DNA of 60,787 nucleotides, taken from NCBI GenBank assembly GCA_964651395.1, contig CAZYXZ010000008.1, positions 1-60,787 of the forward strand, given 5' to 3'. The notes under the pieces are model-generated. The model worked only from the letters and a program-made list of their open reading frames with translations. It ran no database searches and was not told where the DNA came from. This document shows positions 1 through 8,260 of the stretch, one piece after another. Positions within the stretch are counted from its first letter, which is position 1. Each line of letters begins with the position of its first letter. This DNA comes from CAZYXZ01 sp964651395. Its GTDB lineage: Bacteria > Actinomycetota > Actinomycetes > BP-191. Position numbers and translations under genes: made by a program.

Positions 1-1489
1 TGTCGCCGACGAAGACGAGCGGCAGCGTGATGCCCGAGTCGGAGTGCGCCTCCGCGACCAGCAGCGGGTTGTTCTCCGGCAGCATGCGCCCGACGCTGAG
101 GACGTAGCCGTCGACCTGGAGCTGCAGCTCCCCGGGCGGTGAGACCTGTCCGCGCGCCACGAGCTCGGCGCCGGGCGGGATCACGACCGCGTCGCTGTCA
201 TGGCGCACGCGACAGTACGTACGCACTTCCTCGGTCGGCACCACCAGGACCGAGGCCATCCGGACCGACAGCCACTCACCCGCGCGTGCCCAGCCGCGTC
301 CCCAGACACCGAGCCGCCCACGCCGCCACTCCAGGCCGTCCATGACGACCGTGACCCGGCGGCCGAAGAGGCGCAGCGGGACCAGCATCGCGCCGTTCAC
401 CGGGTCACAGAGCACGACGTCCTTGGTCCGCGTCGCGAACACGACGTGCATGGTGGACAGGAAGCCGTGGACGACGGCGCTCAGTGTCTCCGGGCCGCGC
501 ACCGTCGGCGGTGTCACGACCCGTACGCCGCGCCACGACTTGCTCGCCGAGAAGCCGCGGCGGCCGTACACCGTCACCGGGATGCCCTTGTCGAGGAAGT
601 ACGTCGACAGGTGCTCCGCCATCGACTCGTACGCGCCGTACTGCGCGGGCACGCCGCGCGACCCGACGATCGCGATGCCGCCTGTCTTGCGATAGCGCGG
701 CTGCATCCGCACCGCGCGACGGCGGGGCGCGAGGCCGGTCGAGCGCAGCAGCGGCACGCCGTGGAGGCTGGCGAACCCGGACACGCGCAGGTCGAGGTTG
801 CCGAGACCGGGCGCGAGGAGCAGGTCGACACCCGCGCCGGCCAACCGCGAGGCGACCACGCCGAACTGGTCGCGGGAGAGCCGGCCCTCCGGCACGATGA
901 TCCCATCGATGTTGAGCGCGCGGGCCTCGGACAGGAGCTCCTCGGCGGAGATGCCCATCGAGAAGACGGACACCACCTGGAACGGCTGGCTCTTGCCGCG
1001 CGTCAGGTCGCGATAGAGCCGGTAACCCTGCGCGTCGTCGCCGAGGATCGCGTAGCGCTCGAGGAACAGGCCTAGCGGGACGAAGAACCGGCGCAGCCGG
1101 CGGAGCAGGATGCGGCTGCCGCAGCCGAGCAGCACCAGCGACAGGGAGGTGAGCCCGATCCACCGGTAGGACACGTGGACGCCGGGGATGAGCAGGTTGC
1201 ACAGAGTGAGGAAGCCCGCGCACATCAGCGCCGCGAGCACCGACTCCTCCAGGTTGGACACGCCTGGCCGGATCGCGGCGCGCCGGTAGAGACCGTCCGC
1301 GCGTGCGGTGACCAGCCACACGAACATCACCGCGAGCGACAGCGCGCGGTACTGGTCTAGGTCCGGACGGGAGACCGGCGTGTCGCCGAAACGGAGGTAG
1401 TAGCCGAGCCCGCAGGCGAGCAGCGCACAGATCAGGTCGACCGCGATGAACAGCGGGTCCGACGCTCTGCGGAAGCGGAGGAAAGTCAC
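1..1489 (-). CDS. Membrane-anchored glycosyltransferase fusion (CoA-binding-type N-terminus plus DUF1972/GT4), 3' end cut by window
   Basis: About 496 codons are visible and the frame runs off the left edge. Residues 1-130 hold four hydrophobic segments (about 12-33, 50-62, 83-101, 110-128). Residues 145-260 form a Rossmann-like stretch (RYAILGDD) ending in HGVPLLRSTGLAP. This is how the N-terminal half of polyprenyl-phosphate glycosylphosphotransferases (WbaP/CpsE type) looks. The catalytic sugar-transferase domain expected next is absent. Residue 271 onward reads GIAIVGSRGVPAQYGAYESM, the start of DUF1972 rhamnosyl/glycosyltransferases, followed by VVMDGLEWRRGRLG near 381-394 and a GT4-like C-terminus. 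A role in exopolysaccharide or surface glycan assembly at the inner membrane is inferred. The GTG start at 1489 lies 37 bp after the subtilase gene and has only a weak ribosome-binding site. Confidence 0.75.
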   Translation of the reverse strand, partial: MTFLRFRRASDPLFIAVDLICALLACGLGYYLRFGDTPVSRPDLDQYRALSLAVMFVWLVTARADGLYRRAAIRPGVSNLEESVLAALMCAGFLTLCNLLIPGVHVSYRWIGLTSLSLVLLGCGSRILLRRLRRFFVPLGLFLERYAILGDDAQGYRLYRDLTRGKSQPFQVVSVFSMGISAEELLSEARALNIDGIIVPEGRLSRDQFGVVASRLAGAGVDLLLAPGLGNLDLRVSGFASLHGVPLLRSTGLAPRRRAVRMQPRYRKTGGIAIVGSRGVPAQYGAYESMAEHLSTYFLDKGIPVTVYGRRGFSASKSWRGVRVVTPPTVRGPETLSAVVHGFLSTMHVVFATRTKDVVLCDPVNGAMLVPLRLFGRRVTVVMDGLEWRRGRLGVWGRGWARAGEWLSVRMASVLVVPTEEVRTYCRVRHDSDAVVIPPGAELVARGQVSPPGELQLQVDGYVLSVGRMLPENNPLLVAEAHSDSGITLPLVFVGD

Positions 1490-1526
1490 GGGGCGGACTC
1501 TAGTGAGATCGCCGCCGCCAGCCCGG

Positions 1527-2948
1527 TCACGGCTGGCTGAACAGCTGGAACGTCGCCTGTCTCACCGACTGCTCGTCTCGATAGTGCTGGTCGTCGTCCG
1601 GCCGGATGGGCATCGGCATCTGGCCGCGCAGCACGCGGTAGGCCAGCGCCTTCGCCGGCGAGTCGATCGCGCCGTACCCGAGCTGGTAGTACCGCGCGGC
1701 GCTGTCCGGCACGTCGGCCCAACGCACCGGCGTCGCGTGATACGGCGCGTCGAAGGCACCGCAGGCCGGGCCGTCGTCGTGCTCCCCCACCGGCCGCGCG
1801 GTCGCGGTGTGGAAGAGGACGTCGCGCCACTCCGCGAGCGTGAACCGGCCGTCGGCGAGCGGCCCGCTGCGCACGATGCCCCGACGACCCTGCGCGACGA
1901 CGTCCCCCCGTACTCCGGTGCGCACGTCGCCGAGGATGCGGCGCGCCTCGAGCAGGATGCGCGCGGCTCCGCCCGCCGCGTACGGCGCGGCGGCCGAGGT
2001 GCCGCCGCCGTTGTTCTCCCGCGAGTCCTCGGTCGACGCCCCGTCCATGGCCCAGGAGCTGCACGCGTCGGAGGCGATGTCCGGCGTGGAACCCGGCCAG
2101 GTGGTCACGTAGCCGGAGTCGTGCCCGCCGACGACGATCGCCGACGGGCCGAGGTGCGGCGCGGCCAGCGTGGGATGGCCGAGGACGCCACCGCGGAAGG
2201 CGGCGCCGTTGCCGGAGGCCCAGAACGCCAGATGCCTGCGCGCCGTCGCCTCGACCGCACGCGTCAGCCCGGGATCGGCCGCGAAGATGCCGCTGAACCC
2301 GGTCGGCTCCCATGCGGGGGCGATCGGGCCCCAGGAGTTCGACTGCGCGTCGATCCACGCGGCGTTGTCCGCAGCCCAGCTGATGCCGGCGATGAAGAAG
2401 TCGCGCACGGACGTGTCCGCACCGGGGCCGGCCCCGTTCGGCTGCTGGATGGCGACGACCCGGCACTCGCGGCAGGCGCCGTACTCGGTGGACGCGGCGC
2501 GTGAGGCCGTCATCGACCCGTGACCGGTGGAGAGGATCCACGTGTCGTCGGGCCGCGCCGCGTCGCAGTCGATGTCCGGCCAGTCGTCGGCGAACGAGAT
2601 CGCGCCCACGATCTTCGTGCCCGGGAACCAGTAGAGCCGGCCCGGCCGCACCGTGGCCCAGATCGCCTTGCAGTCCTTCACGACCGCGTCGTAGTAGTCC
2701 TCCGCGTCGAGCGTGATGCGGAGCGCTATGGCGTGCTTGGGGTATCCGGGCAGGTAGCTGCTGGGGTGCTGCATCGCCTGCGGGGTCCGGTCGCGGAAGA
2801 CGCGATGGTAGGGGTTGATCCCGGTGTCGAAGAGCGCGACCACCGCGTGCGGCCGCGCCGGGGCGGACGCCGAACGCGCGGCGTGCGAGTGCGCTGCCAC
2901 GCCACCGATGAGCGTCAGGACGAGCAGCGTGCAGAGCCCGCGTCTCAT
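1527..2948 (-). CDS. Secreted subtilisin-like serine protease (S8 family)
   Basis: The 473-residue protein starts with a signal peptide (MRRGLCTLLVLTLIGG, probable cleavage near SHAA). The S8 catalytic triad is visible: Asp41 in ALFDTGINP, His143 in STGHGSM and Ser318 in GGGTSAAAP. The oxyanion Asn is about residue 247 in ASGNG. There is no pro-domain of usual length, since the catalytic Asp lies only about 15 residues after the signal, and there is no C-terminal anchor, so it should be freely secreted. The ATG at 2948 has a GAGGGGGG ribosome-binding site immediately upstream. It is followed by the glycosyltransferase fusion on the same strand and diverges from the WS/DGAT gene. The substrate is unknown. 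Confidence 0.88.
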   Translation of the reverse strand: MRRGLCTLLVLTLIGGVAAHSHAARSASAPARPHAVVALFDTGINPYHRVFRDRTPQAMQHPSSYLPGYPKHAIALRITLDAEDYYDAVVKDCKAIWATVRPGRLYWFPGTKIVGAISFADDWPDIDCDAARPDDTWILSTGHGSMTASRAASTEYGACRECRVVAIQQPNGAGPGADTSVRDFFIAGISWAADNAAWIDAQSNSWGPIAPAWEPTGFSGIFAADPGLTRAVEATARRHLAFWASGNGAAFRGGVLGHPTLAAPHLGPSAIVVGGHDSGYVTTWPGSTPDIASDACSSWAMDGASTEDSRENNGGGTSAAAPYAAGGAARILLEARRILGDVRTGVRGDVVAQGRRGIVRSGPLADGRFTLAEWRDVLFHTATARPVGEHDDGPACGAFDAPYHATPVRWADVPDSAARYYQLGYGAIDSPAKALAYRVLRGQMPMPIRPDDDQHYRDEQSVRQATFQLFSQP

Positions 2949-3009
2949 GTGCCCCCCTCACGCAGCGACCAGGCCACCTTTCGCCAGCGACCCGCGCCGT
3001 CCCTTCCGA

Positions 3010-3015
3010 TACCGT
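3010..3015 (+). promoter_or_regulatory. Candidate -10 element (TACCGT) for a leaderless WS/DGAT transcript
   Basis: TACCGT fits the TAnnnT -10 consensus and ends 7 nt before the ATG at 3023. Transcription would then begin at or next to the start codon. No convincing -35 and no ribosome-binding site is seen, as expected for a leaderless mRNA. This is inferred from spacing only. Confidence 0.4.
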
Positions 3016-3022
3016 CTGGCAG

Positions 3023-4408
3023 ATGCCCTCCCTTCCCTCGCTGATGGCTCCCACCTCCGCGATGTTCCTGGTGCCCGAGTCGCGCGAGCAGCCGATGCAC
3101 GTCGGCGGGCTGCAGCTGTTCCAGACCCCGCCGGGCGCGGACCGCGACTACCTGAGCGGCTTGTTCCAGGACGTGATCCGCACTCCGGCCGAGCAGGTCG
3201 CTCCGCTCTTCCGGCGCGTGCCGCACCGCGGTGTCACGACGCTGGGTCAGTGGTCGTGGGTCGACGACCACGAGATCGACCTCGAGCACCACGTCCGCCA
3301 CTCCGCGCTGCCGCGACCCGGACGGATCCGCGAGCTGCTGGCCCTGACGTCGCGCCTGCACAGCACGCTGCTCGACCGGCAGCGACCTCTGTGGGAGACC
3401 CACCTCATCGAGGGCCTCGACGACGGCCGGTTCGCGGTCTACACGAAGCTGCACCACGCGGTGATGGACGGCGTCTCCGCGATGCGCACGCTCGAGAACA
3501 GCCTGTCGACCGACCCCGAGGCCCGGGACGTCCCGCCGCCGTTCGCGCCGCGCAGCCCGGCGTACCCGCGGGACGACGAGGCGGACGGACCGTCCGCGCT
3601 CCAGGCCGGGTGGAACACGCTGACCGACGCGGTGGGCATCGGACCGAAGCTCGCGCAGTTCGGCATGCGGTCGCTGCGCGGCGGCTCGGCCGTCGTACCG
3701 ATGCAGGCGCCGCACAGCATGCTCAACGTCCCCATCACCGGGAGCCGGCGCTTCGCCGCCGACCGCTGGGAGCTGGACCGGATCCGGGCGGTCGGCAAGG
3801 CGGCGGGCGCCACGATCAACGACGTCGTGCTGACGATGTGCTCCTCCGCGCTGCGCGACTACCTCCTCTCGCAGGACGCACTCCCGGACGCCTCGCTGGT
3901 GTCCATGACGCCGGTGTCCATCCGGACCGGCGACGCCGACGCGGGCGGCAACGCGGTCGGCTCCATCCTCTGCAGCCTGGCCACCGACCTCGACGACGAG
4001 GAGGCGCGGCTGCTGTCGGTACGCGACTCGATGCAGGAGGCGAAGGCCGCTCTGGCCGGCATGAGCCCGCTGCAGATCACGGCCATCAGCGCAGCGATCA
4101 ACGCGCCACTGCTGCTGAACTCCGCGCTGGACCTGCACCGCTTCGTGCGGCCGGCGTTCAACCTCACGATCTCCAACGTGCCGGGTCCGCGAGACCCGCT
4201 CTACTGGAACGGCGCGCGGCTCGACGGCCAGTACCCGCTGTCGATCCCGCTGAACGGGCAGGCGCTCAACATCACCGTGACCAGCTACGCCGGTCACCTG
4301 AACTTCGGGCTGACCGCCTGCCGGCGCAGCCTGCCGCACATGCAGCAGATGCTGCACGGTCTCGACGAGGCTTTGATGGGGCTCGAGAAGGCGTTCCTCT
4401 CGACGTGA
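3023..4408 (+). CDS. WS/DGAT family O-acyltransferase (wax ester synthase/diacylglycerol acyltransferase)
   Basis: The 461-residue protein has the family's catalytic HHxxxDG motif as HHAVMDG (residues 144-150), PLWE at 122-125, and the late NVPGPRDPLYW motif. The N-terminus PTSAMFLVPESREQPMHVGG is the usual opening. These enzymes transfer acyl groups from acyl-CoA to diacylglycerol or long-chain alcohols, making storage triacylglycerol or wax esters at the membrane. Length is typical. Its stop overlaps the GTG start of the next gene (GTGA), so the two are probably translated together. A second WS/DGAT lies at 28471-29859. Confidence 0.9.
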   Translation: MPSLPSLMAPTSAMFLVPESREQPMHVGGLQLFQTPPGADRDYLSGLFQDVIRTPAEQVAPLFRRVPHRGVTTLGQWSWVDDHEIDLEHHVRHSALPRPGRIRELLALTSRLHSTLLDRQRPLWETHLIEGLDDGRFAVYTKLHHAVMDGVSAMRTLENSLSTDPEARDVPPPFAPRSPAYPRDDEADGPSALQAGWNTLTDAVGIGPKLAQFGMRSLRGGSAVVPMQAPHSMLNVPITGSRRFAADRWELDRIRAVGKAAGATINDVVLTMCSSALRDYLLSQDALPDASLVSMTPVSIRTGDADAGGNAVGSILCSLATDLDDEEARLLSVRDSMQEAKAALAGMSPLQITAISAAINAPLLLNSALDLHRFVRPAFNLTISNVPGPRDPLYWNGARLDGQYPLSIPLNGQALNITVTSYAGHLNFGLTACRRSLPHMQQMLHGLDEALMGLEKAFLST

Positions 4409-5652
4409 CCTCCGCCGTCGTACCGGGCGAGGAGACGCTGCTGGCCGCAGTACGCCGACGGGTCAGCGCGGCGGCGGCCGCGCTGGCCGACGTCAGCGCC
4501 GTGGTGCGCCTCGACTCCGGCCGGGCGCGCGTCGCGGTCGAGCTGAGCGGCGGCGTCGTACGCGTCCTCGACGGATCGCCGGACGACGTCACCACCAGCA
4601 TCACCGCCGATCCGGCGACGCTGCTCGACGTGGTCGAGGGCCGCACGAGCGGCGTGGCCGCGTTCCTCGACGGCCGGCTGCGCGTCGACGGGGACCTGTC
4701 CCTCTCGCTGCGGCTGGACGGGCTGTTCACCGGCGACACGGACCGGCCGGTGCGCTTCCCGCGATCGGCGATGGTCGGCGCCGGCAACGTGCAGACGTTC
4801 CACCTGGAAGCCGGACCGGCCGGCGGCCGCGCCATCGTGATGCTGCACGGGCTCGGCGCGACCAACGCCTCGCTGCTGCCGAGCATCTGGGATCTCGCGC
4901 AGGACCATCACGTGCTCGCGCCGGACCTACCCGGCCACGGCGCGACCGCGGCGCCACGCGGAAGGTACGACGCGGCGTTCTTCGCGCGCTGGCTCGCGTC
5001 GTACCTCGACGCCGTCGGCCTGGAGCGCGCAGTGCTGCTCGGCAACAGCCTGGGCGGACGCATCGCGCTCGAGGCGGCGCTGCTCGAGCCGCAGCGGGTC
5101 GAGGGCATCGTGCTGCTGTCGCCGGCGGTCGCCTTCCGCAAGCTGCGGCAGTTCGTGCCGGTCGTGCGCTACGCGCGGCCGGAGCTGGCCGCGCTTCCGT
5201 TGCCCATGACCCGCGGCATGGCGCGTACCGGGCTGCGGCGGATGTTCTCCCAGCCGGACCGGCTCACCGCGCAGTCCTACGACGCCGCGGCCGGCGAGTT
5301 CGTGCGGGTCTACAAGCGGCCGGCGTACCGCGTGGCGTTCTTCTCGTCCTTGCGCAGCATCTATCTCGACGACCCGTTCGGCGACGAGGGCTTCTGGCGG
5401 CGGCTGCCGATGCTGGCGCCCCCGGCGCTGTTCGTCTGGGGCGCGCGCGACCGGCTGGTCCCCCCGGGCTTCGCGCGGCACGTCGCCGAGGCACTGCCGC
5501 ACGCGACGTCGGTCGTACTGCCGGACTGCGGCCACGTCCCGCAGTTCGAGCTCCCCGAGCGCACGCATGCGCTGGTCCGCGAGTTCCTGACCGCACTTCC
5601 CACGCCGCAGCCCGTGCTTGACCGGGACCAACCAGTTCGGAAGGATCACTGA
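4405..5652 (+). CDS. SCP2-like lipid-binding domain fused to alpha/beta hydrolase
   Basis: The start is the GTG at 4405, which overlaps the WS/DGAT stop; the same frame is open further upstream but has no family resemblance there. Residues about 15-110 look like a sterol-carrier/SCP2 fold (VVRLDSGRARVAVELSGG, then DPATLLDVVEG and RLRVDGDL). Residues about 125-410 form an alpha/beta hydrolase: oxyanion HGLG 148-151, nucleophile Ser215 in GNSLGG, acid Asp349 in WGARDRLVP and base His377 in CGHVPQ. The likely role is an esterase or lipase whose own SCP2 domain binds a lipid. The overlap with WS/DGAT suggests neutral-lipid turnover. Substrate is inferred, not shown. Confidence 0.82.
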   Translation: MTSAVVPGEETLLAAVRRRVSAAAAALADVSAVVRLDSGRARVAVELSGGVVRVLDGSPDDVTTSITADPATLLDVVEGRTSGVAAFLDGRLRVDGDLSLSLRLDGLFTGDTDRPVRFPRSAMVGAGNVQTFHLEAGPAGGRAIVMLHGLGATNASLLPSIWDLAQDHHVLAPDLPGHGATAAPRGRYDAAFFARWLASYLDAVGLERAVLLGNSLGGRIALEAALLEPQRVEGIVLLSPAVAFRKLRQFVPVVRYARPELAALPLPMTRGMARTGLRRMFSQPDRLTAQSYDAAAGEFVRVYKRPAYRVAFFSSLRSIYLDDPFGDEGFWRRLPMLAPPALFVWGARDRLVPPGFARHVAEALPHATSVVLPDCGHVPQFELPERTHALVREFLTALPTPQPVLDRDQPVRKDH

Positions 5653-5678
5653 CTAATCGGTCCTCGGGGGGCAGCCAG

Positions 5679-7307
5679 ATGTCACGAACGCGCCGCAGCG
5701 TCCTGCTCTCCCTCGTCGCGGCGTTGGTCGGCGCGCAGCTCACCGGCGTCGGCGGCCATGGGTCCATCGCGGTCGCCGCGGGGACAGGCCACACGAGTGT
5801 CCAGGCGGGGACGCGCATCGTGCTGCGGGACGGCGTGCCGTTCATCGGCAAGGGATACACGTACTGGCCGCAGATGATCGGTGACGAGGTGGTCAGCTAC
5901 CAGAGCTGGGCCGACCCCGCGACCTGCGAGAACGACGCCCGCCTGCTGGAGGGTGCCGGGGCCACCCTGATCCGGCCGATCTTCGAGTACTGGCTGATCA
6001 ACAACCCCGGCGTGCTGGACAACTACCACGCCTGCGCCGACAGCTTCCACAACCACGGCATCGGCCTCGCCTGGCTTCTCAACATCGCGATCAACGACCC
6101 CGGGGTCGGGTACCAGGCCGGACTCGGACCGGACAACCCGATCGACAGCACGCTCTGGGTCGAGCACTACTGGGCGTACGTGAGCCGGGCCATCGCGGCG
6201 TTCAAGGACCATCCGGCGACGAACTTCTGGGTGCTCGGCAACGAGACCGACGGTGCGGGCAATGCCAGCGACGCCGGGCTCGCGGCGCTCCTCGGCGACA
6301 CCCAGTCGGTCCCGCCGAAGGTCGGCCTGCTCGAGCCGCTCTTCCAGCGTGCGCGTGCGGCCGACCCGGACCACCTGGTCGGGCACACCGCATCCGGGGC
6401 GATCGTCAACTGGCGACGCCGGTCGAACGTGCCGAGCCTGCAGTTCTGGGGGCTGAACCTCTACAGCGCGTTCTCTCCCGGCTCGCTGTTCAGCGACCTG
6501 GTCAACCCGGCCTCGCCGCGCTACGACGCCCGGCCGAACATCGTCACCGAGTTCGGTACCGACCGGTACTTCTGCCAGGCGGGCTTCACACACCTCAGCA
6601 ACGGCGGCGCGGACGGCACGTACGACTGCGTCGTGCCGGGTAGCGGAGAGGCTCAGCTGCCCCAGGCGCGCTACGACCAGACCAGCTGGGACAACATCGC
6701 GGCCGCGTTCGCGACTCCGAGCAACCCCAACGGCACGTTCTTCGGGGGCATGGCCTTCACCTACACCGACCAGTGGAACTACTCGCTGTCCGCCCTCAAC
6801 CCGGTGATGTCCTCCTCCGTGCACGACGTGCTCGGCACCACGAACTTCGTGCGCCCCGACGACGGCTACCAGACCTTCGAGTGGTGGGGCGTGGCGCACG
6901 CACAGGCGCGGATCAGCAGCACGCGCCCACGTCGGGTGACGTCGCTCGCGTTCGACTACCTGGCCGACCGCTGGACCGGGACACCCGGCCCGAGGATCAG
7001 CAACGCCTCCCTCTCGTACGACGCGAACTGCCGCGCGACGCTGACCTGGGACACGACACTGCCGGCCGACAGTGAAGTGCAGAACAGTCCCTTCCTGCGC
7101 GTGCTCACCGCGGCCGGGACGACCGAGTCGGACAGCATGTTCTTCGAGTCCGCCGCCGGGAACCCGACCCCCGTGACCCACCACGTCGTGACGATGGGAT
7201 TCACCATCCCGGCCGGCATCGAGTACGCCTGGGCGATCCGCTCGACGCTCCCCGGCAGCGAGCGCACCGCCACCCACCCGCCGCTGATCGGCGCCTGCCC
7301 CGCGTAA
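5679..7307 (+). CDS. Secreted glycoside hydrolase, clan-A TIM-barrel type
   Basis: The 542-residue protein has an N-terminal signal (RRSVLLSLVAALVGAQ, after twin Arg residues; Sec or Tat not decided). The next region, GTRIVLRDGVPFIGKGYTY, is how many GH5/GH2/GH72-like barrels begin. The presumed acid/base Glu189 lies in WVLGNETDG and the presumed nucleophile Glu291 in NIVTEFGTDRY. About 130 C-terminal residues look like a beta-rich module. The GGGGGG stretch before the ATG may serve as ribosome-binding site. It follows the lipase gene by 26 bp. I cannot assign the exact GH family; a glucan-active or transglycosylating enzyme is possible. Confidence 0.72.
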   Translation: MSRTRRSVLLSLVAALVGAQLTGVGGHGSIAVAAGTGHTSVQAGTRIVLRDGVPFIGKGYTYWPQMIGDEVVSYQSWADPATCENDARLLEGAGATLIRPIFEYWLINNPGVLDNYHACADSFHNHGIGLAWLLNIAINDPGVGYQAGLGPDNPIDSTLWVEHYWAYVSRAIAAFKDHPATNFWVLGNETDGAGNASDAGLAALLGDTQSVPPKVGLLEPLFQRARAADPDHLVGHTASGAIVNWRRRSNVPSLQFWGLNLYSAFSPGSLFSDLVNPASPRYDARPNIVTEFGTDRYFCQAGFTHLSNGGADGTYDCVVPGSGEAQLPQARYDQTSWDNIAAAFATPSNPNGTFFGGMAFTYTDQWNYSLSALNPVMSSSVHDVLGTTNFVRPDDGYQTFEWWGVAHAQARISSTRPRRVTSLAFDYLADRWTGTPGPRISNASLSYDANCRATLTWDTTLPADSEVQNSPFLRVLTAAGTTESDSMFFESAAGNPTPVTHHVVTMGFTIPAGIEYAWAIRSTLPGSERTATHPPLIGACPA

Positions 7308-7319
7308 CCGGGCGTTGCG

Positions 7320-8141
7320 TCACTGCGCTCGGCCCGCCCTGCTCCGCGCCGCACGGACGAGCCGGTCCAGCTCGGTCGTGTCCGGCAGTGCGGTGTGGTC
7401 CCTTCCCCAGAGCGCGAGGTGCACGAGCACGCGGTCGACCACGAGGTAGGCGTGGTCGGTCACGCTGTCGTCGTCGTCGAACTGCTCCTGGGTGACGCGT
7501 GCGACGACGTCGTCGGCGCCGGCGGCGCCGGCGAGGACCAGCGGTCGGTAGGTCGTCTTCTCGGTGTCCCCGAACGACGCGCAGGGACCGGCCACCGCCG
7601 TCCGGATGGCCGCCAGTGCCGAGCTCGCCTCGGCGGACGTGCGGTAGGTCCGCACCGTGAGCTGGAGTCCCATGCCGACGACCGCCCGGTTGCCCGCGAT
7701 GCGGTAGGCAACGGCGGCCGGCGCCGGCGGGAGGGTCTCGTCATTGCAGATCTCCTCCTCGGGCGGTCCGGGGCACGACTCGGGGTCGTCCGGGGCGGCG
7801 GGGTAGGCGCAGAACTTCTCTTCCGGTACCCAGTCGGCCCCCAGGTCGTCGCCGGAGAGCATCGCCGCCTTGACGTCGACGGGTGGGCGCGGGGACTCGG
7901 TCGGCGCGGCGGTCGCCGTACTGGTGGGACCGGTGCCGGCCACCGGCGTCGACGTCGAGGCGTCGTCGCGCGTGAGGAGGAAGGCGACCACCGCGACCAC
8001 CACGGCGCCCGCGGCGAACCACTGCCACATCGGACGTGCCGCTCGAGCGGACGGGGGGCCGCTCAGTGGCCCAGCCGGTGGGCCGCTCGGTGGGCCGCTC
8101 GGTGGGCCGCTCGGTGGCCCGCTCGGTGGTTCCATGCTCAT
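7320..8141 (-). CDS. Single-pass membrane protein with GPPS repeat N-terminus and extracytoplasmic domain
   Basis: The start is the ATG at 8141, which has a GAGGGGGA ribosome-binding site; the frame stays open about 55 codons further upstream. The 273-residue product begins MSMEPPSG and continues as tandem Gly-Pro-Pro-Ser units (residues about 4-30). One transmembrane segment follows (WQWFAAGAVVVAVVAFLL), then a Thr/Ser/Pro linker and an about 190-residue outer domain with paired Cys residues (FCAYPAAPDDPESC, EEEIC, GPCASF). This layout resembles mycobacterial PknH-sensor-like or other actinobacterial surface domains, but no family is certain. It is convergent with the glycoside hydrolase (12-bp gap). 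Confidence 0.7.
   Translation of the reverse strand: MSMEPPSGPPSGPPSGPPSGPPAGPLSGPPSARAARPMWQWFAAGAVVVAVVAFLLTRDDASTSTPVAGTGPTSTATAAPTESPRPPVDVKAAMLSGDDLGADWVPEEKFCAYPAAPDDPESCPGPPEEEICNDETLPPAPAAVAYRIAGNRAVVGMGLQLTVRTYRTSAEASSALAAIRTAVAGPCASFGDTEKTTYRPLVLAGAAGADDVVARVTQEQFDDDDSVTDHAYLVVDRVLVHLALWGRDHTALPDTTELDRLVRAARSRAGRAQ
8053..8133 (-). repeat. 12-bp coding tandem repeat (GGTGGGCCGCTC on + strand)
   Basis: Three exact copies lie at 8077-8088, 8089-8100 and 8101-8112. A one-mismatch copy lies at 8113-8124, with degenerate units on both sides. Read on the minus strand it encodes GPPS repeats in the cytoplasmic tail of the membrane protein. Copy number is probably variable between strains. 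Confidence 0.9.
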
Positions 8142-8260
8142 GGCTCCCCCTCGGCGGAACGGGCGGACGCGGCGCCGACGATAACCGGGACGTGCGTCGT
8201 TGACCCTGGGACAGGGCCGTGCGAGGCTTATTCGTAGTGAGTCAATACTTTTGGAGTGGC

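Noticed and set aside
200..1075. Long plus-strand open frame opposite the glycosyltransferase fusion
   Set aside because: It is Arg/Ala/His-rich with no motif. The minus strand in another frame carries clear domains.
2815..4404. Upstream extension of the SCP2-hydrolase frame to 945 residues
   Set aside because: The extension is a shadow of the WS/DGAT gene. The GTG at 4405 overlaps the WS/DGAT stop and gives a normal protein.
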